Assembly (NCBI RefSeq): GCF_001650735.1
Contig: NZ_LXVY01000017.1
Location: forward strand, 62,001 to 126,000
Direction: 5' to 3'
Source: Sphingomonas sp. TDK1
GTDB taxonomy: Bacteria; Pseudomonadota; Alphaproteobacteria; Sphingomonadales; Sphingomonadaceae
Length of the DNA: 64,000 nucleotides
Shown here: positions 43,362 to 51,400 of the stretch, one piece after another
Layout: the number at the start of each line of letters is the position of its first letter
Numbering within the stretch: position 1 is the first letter of the stretch
The notes under the pieces: generated by a model
What the model saw: the letters and a program-made list of their open reading frames with translations, nothing else
The model's database searches: none
Told to the model about the DNA's origin: nothing
Made by a program: the position numbers and the translations under genes

Positions 43362-44489
43362 TTGCGTCTTTCGCTGAAACTTCCGACGGCTGCGGCTGCT
43401 ATCGCGCTGCTTGCCGGCTGTTCGTCTGGCAATTCCGCGCAGAATGATGCCGCCGCGAATGCCGCGGCCCCGGCAAATGCGTCTGCCGAAGCACGCAGCC
43501 CGGACGGCAAGCAGTATCTGGCCCAGCCGCTGGTGAAGGACCTGTACTTCGCCGATCCCTCCGCGCACGTCTTCAACGGCAAGATCTACGTCTATCCCAG
43601 CCATGATGTCGACGCGGGTATCCCCGACGACGATCTCGGCAGCCAATATGCGATGCACGACTATCAGGTGCTGAGCATGGACCGGCCGGGCGGGCCGGTG
43701 ACGGTAAACCCCGTCGCGCTCGACCTGAAGCAGATTCCCTGGGCCAAGGAAAAGGCCTGGGCGCCGGACGCGGCGTTCAAGAACGGCACCTATTACCTGT
43801 ATTTCCCGGCCAAGGATAAGCAGGGCGTGTTCCGGATCGGCGTCGCCACCTCGGCTTCGCCGGTCGGCCCCTTCAAGGCGGAACCCGAACCCATCGCAGG
43901 GGCCTATTCGATCGACCCTGCCGTGTTCACTGACGACGACGGCCAGAGCTATCTGTATGTCGGCGGTATCTGGGGCGGGCAGCTGCAGCGCTGGGCCACC
44001 GGCAAATACGATCCCAATGCCGGCGATACCGATTTGAAGAAGGACGATCAGCCCGCCCTGTCCGGCAAGGTGGCGCGCCTCACGCCCGACATGAAGCATC
44101 TGGCCGAACCGCTCCGCGACGCGGTCATCTTGGACGAGAAGGGCAAGCAGGTCCTCGGGGGCGACCATGATCGCCGCTTCTTCGAGGCCGCGTGGACGTT
44201 CAAGCGCGGTGGTAAATACTATTACATGTACTCGACGGGCGACACGCACTTCCTCAACTACGCCATTGGCAGCAGCCCCTACGGCCCGTTCAAATATACC
44301 GGCCGCGTCCTGGAGCCGGTCCAGGGCTGGACGAGCCATGGTTCGGTCTTCGAATTCCAGGGCAAATGGTATCTGGCGTACCATGACACGCAGCTCACGA
44401 ATAAGAACCATCTCCGCTCGGCCAAGATCACCGAACTGACCTTCCGCCCCGACGGCACGATCGAGACGCTCAAGCCGTTCAAGGACTGA
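43362..44489 (+). CDS. glycoside hydrolase family 43 lipoprotein
   Basis: Predicted arabinan- or xylan-side-chain hydrolase with a five-bladed beta-propeller (GH43), 375 residues. Lipoprotein signal: IALLAGCSSG. Catalytic Asp in YFADPSAHVFNGKIYVY, Asp in SIDPAVFTDDDGQSYLY and acid Glu in RRFFEAAWTFKRGGKYYYMY. Family-typical GSVFEFQGKWYLAYHDT follows. It would act on oligosaccharides at the cell surface or in the periplasm. The start is TTG 43362 with GAGAGGATAG upstream. No other carbohydrate genes are next to it, so the substrate is open. Confidence 0.92.
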   Translation: MRLSLKLPTAAAAIALLAGCSSGNSAQNDAAANAAAPANASAEARSPDGKQYLAQPLVKDLYFADPSAHVFNGKIYVYPSHDVDAGIPDDDLGSQYAMHDYQVLSMDRPGGPVTVNPVALDLKQIPWAKEKAWAPDAAFKNGTYYLYFPAKDKQGVFRIGVATSASPVGPFKAEPEPIAGAYSIDPAVFTDDDGQSYLYVGGIWGGQLQRWATGKYDPNAGDTDLKKDDQPALSGKVARLTPDMKHLAEPLRDAVILDEKGKQVLGGDHDRRFFEAAWTFKRGGKYYYMYSTGDTHFLNYAIGSSPYGPFKYTGRVLEPVQGWTSHGSVFEFQGKWYLAYHDTQLTNKNHLRSAKITELTFRPDGTIETLKPFKD

Positions 44490-44612
44490 GCCGGCGCGGC
44501 GCCCCCAGGGGGCGTCGCTGGTCGGCCCGCGCCGGTCGCTCCAGCGGCGGCGCAACGGGGTCCCGCCATGGGGCGGACGTGCTTCTGCCGCGTCGCCATG
44601 GTCCGGCGTGCC

Positions 44613-45788
44613 TCAATGCGGGTGTGGCTGCGGGCGTATGAGTCTTCGGCCCAGCTCGGCATGCAGGTCGCGAAGATTGCGCCGAACGGCTTCCAGCACG
44701 GCCCGGCTCGCGCGGTGCTGCTTTTGCGCGCTATCCGGGACGAATAGGTCGGCTGGCGCCTTCGCGTCCCAGCGACCGGCGCGTTCCACCGCCGCCCTCT
44801 CGGCACATGTCAGCGAAAGCCTGAAATGCGGGGCTATCCTATCGACAAAAGCCTCCGGCAAGTCAGCATAGTCGATCACCAGGCCATGCCACCTGGCAAG
44901 CGCCTGAATCGCTGCCTCGTGATGCTTCGCGAAGATGCGGGCGCACAGATCCTCTGGGCCAGGCAGATCGTCATCGATGCCGTACAACCCGCCCGGCACG
45001 AGCGAAGGCACGGTTTGATATCCGCGCATCCGCATCTGCGAGACCAGCACCTCTACCGGGTCCCGAAACAGATACACCCATGGCACGTGCGGCAGGGCGG
45101 CATGGATCAGCGGGAATGCCAGGATGTGCCAGCTATCCAGTTTGATGAAACATTGCCGTTCGCCATGCCGCGCGCGGCCCAGCGCCGATGCCATTGCGCG
45201 AAGCAGTGCGGTGCCGCGATCGCCCCGGAGGCCAGCCCCGGCCATGGCAAGACGCACCGCCGCGTCGAAGGGGCCGGGTTCGGACAAGGACAATGTTGCA
45301 GGGAGTGCGCCCAGCATCTGCGCGACCAGCGTCGAGCCGCAGCGTGACATGTGATAGACCAGCCCGCGCAACGGGGCGGCGGCCCCGTCGTCCGGCGCAT
45401 TGTCGATGAAGTCGTCGAGCTTGGTGACGTGGCGGAAAACACGATTGAACGGCCGCGCCAGCGCGCGCTGCATCGAATCTTCGAAGAAGCTGTCCTTCAG
45501 CGGGTCGTCGCCAAAATAGGCCCAGTCGACCAAGGGCCCGTCATCGGAATCGACGATCCGTACCGGCAACCATTCGAGCGGGGGCCAGGCGGGGGTCGGC
45601 ACGACCGACGCGGCGCGGGCGCGGGCACGGGGCGCCAAGGCATCCGGGGCCAGCGTCAGTCCCAGCCGACCGGCTGCCGCCATCGCCTGCGCGGAAAAGC
45701 GTTCGTGGCGCTCGCACGTCCCGAGCTGCCGTTGCAGTTCGGGAGCCGACATCACTGCCGTTTGAAAGGCGTGCAATGCGTTGCGCAT
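44613..45788 (-). CDS. Nif11-domain / sulfotransferase fusion protein
   Basis: 391 residues in two parts. Residues 1-50 match a Nif11-type leader-peptide domain: LHAFQTAVMSAPELQRQLG, then FSAQAMAAAGRLGLTLAPDAL (shown in part), the same hydrophobic spacing as RiPP precursor leaders. Residues about 160-380 are a PAPS-dependent sulfotransferase: the 5'-phosphosulfate loop HMSRCGSTLVAQML, the 3'-phosphate motif LFRDPVEVLVSQMR, and WHGLVIDYADLPEAF. A middle part (about 60-155) is unassigned. ATG 45788 was chosen because it includes the Nif11 domain; the frame stays open upstream without resemblance. It is divergent from the Asp/Asn hydroxylase gene (78 bp apart). What is sulfated is unknown. Confidence 0.88.
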   Translation of the reverse strand: MRNALHAFQTAVMSAPELQRQLGTCERHERFSAQAMAAAGRLGLTLAPDALAPRARARAASVVPTPAWPPLEWLPVRIVDSDDGPLVDWAYFGDDPLKDSFFEDSMQRALARPFNRVFRHVTKLDDFIDNAPDDGAAAPLRGLVYHMSRCGSTLVAQMLGALPATLSLSEPGPFDAAVRLAMAGAGLRGDRGTALLRAMASALGRARHGERQCFIKLDSWHILAFPLIHAALPHVPWVYLFRDPVEVLVSQMRMRGYQTVPSLVPGGLYGIDDDLPGPEDLCARIFAKHHEAAIQALARWHGLVIDYADLPEAFVDRIAPHFRLSLTCAERAAVERAGRWDAKAPADLFVPDSAQKQHRASRAVLEAVRRNLRDLHAELGRRLIRPQPHPH

Positions 45789-45866
45789 TCTTCTCCCCCA
45801 TTGCATGATCGCACGCGCCGGCGCTTTTGCAAGCAGCGCAGTCCATGCTCGGGAGGGTATCGTCGC

Positions 45867-46457
45867 GTGGAAACCGGAATGCGCTACGTCTATCCCGATC
45901 GCGTACGCTTGCCGCTGGTGTTCGATCCGGTGCGGCTCCGCGCCGATCTCGCGACGCTCGCAGCCGGCACATGGACGCCGCATTTCGTGCCGCAAAACTA
46001 CAGCGGAGATTGGGGCGTGATGCCGCTCCGCGCGCCCCTCGGCGCCGAACATCCCATCCTGCAGATCGCCGCGATGCCGGACGCGCGCGACTTCGTCGAC
46101 AGGCCGGCCTTGCAGCGTGCGCCCTATCTGCGCGAGGTGCTCAGCCACTTCGACTGCACGCTACGCTCCGTACGGCTGATGCGGCTGGGCCCCGGATCGT
46201 GCATTCGCGAGCATCGCGATCTCGGGCTCTGCGCGGAGGATGGGCTGGCGCGGCTGCACATACCGATCCTTACCAATTCTCAGGTGCGGTTCGAGGTCAA
46301 TCGCGACCCCGTGGTGATGGCGCCCGGCGAAGTCTGGTATCTTCGGCTGAGCGATCCGCACCGCGTTGACAATGCCGGCGCCGACGCGCGCGTCCATCTG
46401 GTGATCGACGCGGAAATGAGCCCGTGGCTCGACGCCCAACTACGCGGCAGGGCCTGA
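45867..46457 (+). CDS. aspartyl/asparaginyl beta-hydroxylase domain protein
   Basis: 2OG-Fe(II) dioxygenase of the Asp/Asn beta-hydroxylase type, 196 residues. The family's iron and oxoglutarate residues are visible: SCIREHRDLGLC with the first His and Asp, and SDPHRVDNAGADARVHLVID with the distal His, Arg and second His. Members hydroxylate Asp or Asn side chains in proteins or peptides. Start GTG 45867 (METGMRY) is chosen because GGGAGGG lies nine bases upstream; ATG 45879 is the alternative. It is divergent from the Nif11-sulfotransferase and converges with the GNAT gene, overlapping it by 18 bp. Confidence 0.88.
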   Translation: METGMRYVYPDRVRLPLVFDPVRLRADLATLAAGTWTPHFVPQNYSGDWGVMPLRAPLGAEHPILQIAAMPDARDFVDRPALQRAPYLREVLSHFDCTLRSVRLMRLGPGSCIREHRDLGLCAEDGLARLHIPILTNSQVRFEVNRDPVVMAPGEVWYLRLSDPHRVDNAGADARVHLVIDAEMSPWLDAQLRGRA

Positions 46458-47009
46458 GGTCGCGCACCACCGCATGGGCTGGTGGAGGCCGTCGCCTGCA
46501 TCCGTGTCGCTGAAGCCGAGACGTGCATAGAGCGCGTGCGCGCGACGGTTATCGACGGCGACCGTCAGCGCCACGGCGCGCGCGCCGGCGGCGGCGGCGC
46601 TTTGCTGGACCCAGGCGATCAGCCGCGAGCCCAGTCCCTGGGCCCGCCAACCGGTCGCGAGCAGGATGTCGACGATGCGCCATTCTGAGGTGCTCCGATC
46701 GAGATACAGGCGGCCGATCGGCACCTCGTCCCGGAGCAGGATCCAGAAATCCGCGCGCGGGCATCGGCGAACGAAATGATGGTGCTGCAGCCGGAACTGC
46801 TCGTCGACAAAGGCCTGCTTCTCCGCCTGGGACCAAGGGTGAAACAACAGTTCGGGCATGCGGAGTTGCGCGTACCAGGCAGCCAGTTCGGGAAGGTCGT
46901 CCAACGAGGCGGGGCGGAGCGCAATTCCGACGCGTTGCAGCGCGCCGGTATCGATCGCAGCCCGACGACGCGGAGGAAAAGGTCGAAGGCGCGGGGATGC
47001 AGCGGTCAC
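46440..47009 (-). CDS. GNAT family acetyltransferase
   Basis: Acetyl-CoA-dependent N-acetyltransferase, about 189 residues. The GNAT core is visible: IALRPASLDDLPELAAWY, LLRDEVPIGRLYLDR, the acetyl-CoA pyrophosphate loop LLATGWRAQGLGSRLIAW and AVDNRRAHALYARLGF. The start is uncertain: GTG 47009 is used here, GTG 47054 adds 15 residues; neither has a strong Shine-Dalgarno. GNAT genes often sit beside tail-collar and DUF6916 genes in other proteobacteria, as here, but the acceptor is unknown. Confidence 0.85.
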   Translation of the reverse strand: MTAASPRLRPFPPRRRAAIDTGALQRVGIALRPASLDDLPELAAWYAQLRMPELLFHPWSQAEKQAFVDEQFRLQHHHFVRRCPRADFWILLRDEVPIGRLYLDRSTSEWRIVDILLATGWRAQGLGSRLIAWVQQSAAAAGARAVALTVAVDNRRAHALYARLGFSDTDAGDGLHQPMRWCATSGPAA

Positions 47010-47119
47010 CGGCAGATCTTCGCCATGACATTCTGATATTCTTGCGCTTCCCACAGTACATATTTCACGGCAGGGTGTCTCGCGGACAACAATGCGCGCG
47101 ATGTGGAGGGGATGGAAAG

Positions 47120-47407
47120 ATGCATCTGCTTACACCCGAAGACTTCGAGCCCTGGATCGGCCGGAAGGTCCGGGTAGCAACGCTCCCCGAGCCCGTGGAA
47201 ATTACGCTGGAGCGTGTTGATCGGCGCAGTCCGATGCGCGGCTTCGATGTTCGCGAACCATTTTCGCTGTTCTTCGAGTCGCCGCTGCACGTTTTCTTGG
47301 TCGACGGTACCTATGATCTCGATTGCGGCAAGGGCGGCCCGCACGCCGTCCTGCTGACACAGCTGCGACCCTCCGACCGCCGCTTTTACGAGGCCGTCTT
47401 TGCCTGA
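47120..47407 (+). CDS. DUF6916 family protein
   Basis: 95 residues matching the DUF6916 pattern: LLTPEDFEPWIGRKVRV, VEITLERVDRRS, EPFSLFFESPLHVFLVDGTY and C-terminal FYEAVFA. Probably a small all-beta protein. DUF6916 genes are commonly linked to MdpB/tail-collar genes. GGAGGGG eight bases before ATG 47120 supports the start. It converges with the collar gene (63 bp apart). Function unknown. Confidence 0.8.
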   Translation: MHLLTPEDFEPWIGRKVRVATLPEPVEITLERVDRRSPMRGFDVREPFSLFFESPLHVFLVDGTYDLDCGKGGPHAVLLTQLRPSDRRFYEAVFA

Positions 47408-47470
47408 CCGCGGGGGGCGAGGTTTGGTCCACGTCCAGGCGTTGGGCCGGGGGGACGCGGACCTCTCGGA

Positions 47471-48109
47471 TCAATTGCGCGTGGGATAGATCCCCCTCAA
47501 CGCGATGTTGGTCTGGACGGCGAGGAAGGGACTCATGGTCGAGAAGGGGATATTGTTTCCCGCGACGCCGACCTGAACGGACCCCTGCGGCGTGAAGGTG
47601 CCCCCCGTGATGTTGACGCCGCCGAGGTTCACCGGCGTGCCGGTGGTGCCCGCCGGCACATAGATTTTCACCTGGCTTGGGCCGGCATTGGCGCAATTCG
47701 CGAGGAAGGAGCCCTCGGCAGGCGTGTTCACCTGCGCGGTGGTTTGACCGGTATACGCCTGAAGCGAGCCGGTGGCCGATGTCTGCCCCGCAACACCGTT
47801 AAAGACGGCCGCGTGGTTATGTTGCGGCATGTTGGCGATCGTCAGCGTCTCGTTTTCGGCGCCCCCGACGTCACCCCATTCATATGTCTGGCCGCTCGCC
47901 GTGCTCAATCCGAGACCCAGGAAAGAACGGCCAGCGGCATTCGGCAATGCGAAGGTGCTCACGCCGTTGCCGCCAAAGGTGGTGCCCAGCAACGCGAACA
48001 ACGCATTGTTCTGGCTGATGGGGATGATTTGACCGTTACACGAAGCCCAGCCCGCCGGTGCAAAATTAAAGCCGGCATGCATGATTTGGCCAATAAATGG
48101 ATCGGACAA
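47471..48109 (-). CDS. phage tail collar domain protein (MdpB-like)
   Basis: 212 residues of the COG4675 'microcystin-dependent protein' / tail-collar type: MHAGFNFAPAGWASCNGQ, IPISQNNALFALLGTTFGGNG, the collar motif TFALPNAAGRSFLGLG, and NMPQHNHAAVFNGV with the His pair. A Gly/Ala/Val-rich C-terminus ends VQTNIALRGIYPTRN. Such proteins are widespread outside phages and may form extracellular fibres. The start codon is TTG (48107-48109), supported by an ideal AAGGAGGT six bases upstream. No phage genes are nearby. An AT-rich region with repeats separates it from the divergent autotransporter. Confidence 0.9.
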   Translation of the reverse strand: MSDPFIGQIMHAGFNFAPAGWASCNGQIIPISQNNALFALLGTTFGGNGVSTFALPNAAGRSFLGLGLSTASGQTYEWGDVGGAENETLTIANMPQHNHAAVFNGVAGQTSATGSLQAYTGQTTAQVNTPAEGSFLANCANAGPSQVKIYVPAGTTGTPVNLGGVNITGGTFTPQGSVQVGVAGNNIPFSTMSPFLAVQTNIALRGIYPTRN

Positions 48110-48452
48110 GCCCTACCTCCTTCGCCTTATAACGGAACCGTATCGAAGTATTTCGGTATAGGAGTTGATGCGTTGTAGATACCCGATCAAAGCGATTCGC
48201 AAGCAGATTTCGAACGGGCCTATACGATAAGAAAAAAATGATGTGCTGCATCACGAAATTGTCGGTACGCGTGCGTACCGAAATCGATATCCTATGCTGC
48301 ATCGCGAAATAAATGGCGAAATCGTAAAACCGGGAAGCCTTTGACGCGATTATCGTAACCTTCGTTTTACCCCTTTATCTTATACGGTTGCGAGCAAATA
48401 GAGTTGTCTATAAGTAGCTTGGTGTCCACTGGGGCAGCTGGGGGCGTTGTAC
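48110..48452. other. AT-rich divergent regulatory region
   Basis: About 340 bp, clearly AT-richer than the window. It contains the Shine-Dalgarno and a TTATAA box for the collar gene (minus strand, near 48125-48131), the repeat and palindrome set at 48244-48310, and TTGACG at 48341-48346, a possible -35 for the autotransporter. I see no gene in it. Confidence 0.6.
48244..48310. promoter_or_regulatory. hyphenated palindrome flanked by direct repeats
   Basis: CGGTACGC, GT, GCGTACCG (48263-48280) is a perfect 8-2-8 inverted repeat. It is flanked by two 16-bp direct repeats with one mismatch: TGCTGCATCACGAAAT (48244-48259) and TGCTGCATCGCGAAAT (48295-48310), starts 51 bp apart. A nearby TACCGAAATCGATA resembles TACCGAAATACTTCGATA on the minus strand near 48137-48155. 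The layout suggests binding of one or two regulators. Confidence 0.65.
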
Positions 48453-51400
48453 ATGATCTGGGGCTTGGGGAGGGCGCAGTCCGCCTGTGGTCGGATTGTT
48501 AAGGCTGTTTTCAGTGAGAAGCCTTGTACGGATGCAGTTGGAGTGCGGCGTAGCAGCGCGCGTCCTCCCTGGCGGATGCAGCGGCAACTTCATGCAGCGG
48601 TCGCGGGCGGCCTTTTTCTCTTTGCGCCTGCGCAAGCCATGGCGGCATCAGCTGCCTGCAATGAGATAAATACCTTCAGCGGTACCTACACGGTCAATGC
48701 GGCTGGCGATTCCGATAATTCAAAGTTTACTACCCAGCCGCTCGTCAATGGAGAGACGGTAAACTATTCCTGGTCGGGCAACACGCAGGCCGCCCATGTC
48801 TTCATAGTCTATACTCGGGATGGCGGCAGCGGGGCCACCTATGCGTCGGACTCGCTACAAGACTCTACCGCATCGAGCGGGAGCGGGTCGTTCACCTTCA
48901 ACGGGACCAGCAGCGGCGATTATCTGCAGCTGGGACTATCAAGCTACAACGTGACTAACAGCAGCACCCCCGTGCCCTTCGGAACCGCCAGAAGCGTCCA
49001 GATCACGATCAGCTGTTCAACGGGAACGACGCTCGGCGTAACAATGAACCACAGCGGCAATGCCGTTCAGGGCGGTTCGCTCGCGTACACGATCACGCCC
49101 AGCGTCTCGGGCGGCGCCACCACCAGCGCGACGCTGACCGCCACCTTCACGCTGCCGAGCGGCATGACCTATTCGAGCGCTTCGGGCTCGGGCTGGAGCT
49201 GCAGCGGGTCGGGCCAAACGGGTTCGTGCACGCGCACGACCGGATTCAGCGCCGGCTCGGGGCCAACGATCACGTTGAACGCCGCTTTCGCCAGTAACGC
49301 GTCGAGTCCGCTCAGTCCCTCCGTCCAGCTTTCCGGCGGCGGCGCATCGAATACCCCGAGCGCATCCGATTCCACCGTGGTGGTGGGCACGCCGACGGTA
49401 ACCTCGATCGCGCCCACGTCCGGATCGTCGGCGGGCGGCACCAGCGTCGTGATCACCGGTACGAACCTGAGCGGTGCGACCAGCGTGTCCTTCGGGGCCG
49501 CGCCTGCCCCGGGCTATACCGTCAACAGCACCACGCAGATCACCGCGACGTCGCCGGCCGGCACCGGCACGGTCGATGTTCGGGTGACCACCGCGGGCGG
49601 CACGAGCGCGACCAGCGCGGCCGACCAATTCACCTATGTCGCGGCACCCTCGGCATCGGCCTATACCGCACCAGCCGTTGCTTATGGTGCAACGGGCGCG
49701 ACGTTCAGCCTCGCAGGCCAGGTTACCAATAGCCCCACCAGCTTCGCGGTCGGATCCTCGACCACCGCCAATGGCGGTACCGTTTCGATCAACAATGCGG
49801 GCCTCGTCACCTATTCTGCACCGGCCGGATATCGCGGGAACGACAGCTTCACCTACACCGCCAGCAATAGCGGCGGCACCTCGGGGTCGGCATTGGTGAC
49901 GGTGCCGGTGAGCAATCCCACGCTTTCCGCCAGCCTGACCGGCAGCGGCACGCGCGGCACGGCGTTGAGCGGCGTGCAGGTCGTCACCACCGGCGGCACC
50001 GCGCCCTATAGCTGCAGCACCACGCTCGCCTCGGGCGCGCTTCCTGCCGGCACCCAGCTCGACACCAATTGCACGATCACCGGCACGCCGACGGCGAGCG
50101 GCACGTTCAGCTTCACCGCGAACGTGACCGACAGTTCGGTGCCATCGGGCTTCACCCAGGCGACGGGTTCCCTTTCGCTCGTCATCGCCTCGCCAACTCT
50201 GACGCTGTCGCCTGCGGCCGGGGCGCTTCCGGCCGGCACCGTGGGGGCAAACTATTCGCAAAGCTTCACCGCGGGCGGCGGCACCGCGCCCTACAGCTAC
50301 GCCATCTCCGCGGGCACCCTTCCTGCGGGACTGATCCTTTCGGGGAGCACGGTTGCGGGCACGCCATTCCAGGACGGCACCTTCAACTTCACCGTCACCG
50401 CGACGGACAGCGCCTCCGCCGGTAGCGGCGGTCCCTATTCGGTGTCCAAGAGCTATTCGATCACCGTCAGCGCGCCGACCATCACCTTGACCCCCACCTC
50501 GCTCCCCGGCGCGACCGCTGGGGTCGGGTACAACCAGAACATCACGGCGAGCGGCGGGGTCACGCCCTATACCTATGTGATCACCGCCGGGGCCTTGCCT
50601 GCGGGATTGACCCTCTCCAGCAGCGGGACGCTGTCCGGCACGCCCAGTGCGGGCGGCAGTTTTACCTTCACCGTCACCGCCACGGATAGCTCGAGCGGGA
50701 CGGGGCCGTTCACCGGCAGTCGTGCCTATTCGCTGACCGTTGCTGCGGCGACGGTCACGGTCGCGCCGACCACGCTGCCGAGCGCGCGCGCGGGAACGCC
50801 GTTCAGCCAGGCGCTGACCGCCTCGGGCGGCAACGGCACCTACACCTTCGCGCTGACGGCAGGTGCCCTGCCGCCGGGCTGGACTTTGTCGCCCAGCGGC
50901 GTGCTGTCGGGCACCGCCACGGAAAGCAACACGTTCAATTTCACCATCACGGCCACCGATCAATCGATCGGCGCCGGTGCTCCTTATAGCGGCAGCCAGG
51001 CATATTCGACGAATGTCGGGATACCGCTCTTCACGCTCACCGCGCCTACCCTGTCGGGTGCGGCCGGCGTGGCCTATACCGGCCACTTCGTCGCCGGCGG
51101 CGGCACCGCACCCTATGTCTATTCCCTGTTCAGCGGCACGCTCCCGCCAGGCTTGGCGCTTGGATCCGACGGGACCCTGTCGGGCACGCCGACCTCTGCG
51201 GGAACGTTCAACTTCGCGGTTGTCGCGCAGGATAGCACCACGGGTCCCGCCGGACCGTTCCGGGTCGGTAGTGGCTACACCTTCACGGTCAGCCCGCCCT
51301 CGGCGCCGACGGCCGGGCCGGTCAACGTTACCGTCGCCTATAATTCGTCCGCCAATTCGATCGCGCTCGCCTTGTCGGGGCAGACCGCCGCCAGCGTGGC

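Noticed and set aside
47471-48109. Tail-collar gene taken as sign of a prophage
   Set aside because: No capsid, portal, terminase, integrase or lysis genes are nearby, and collar proteins of this type are common as chromosomal genes.
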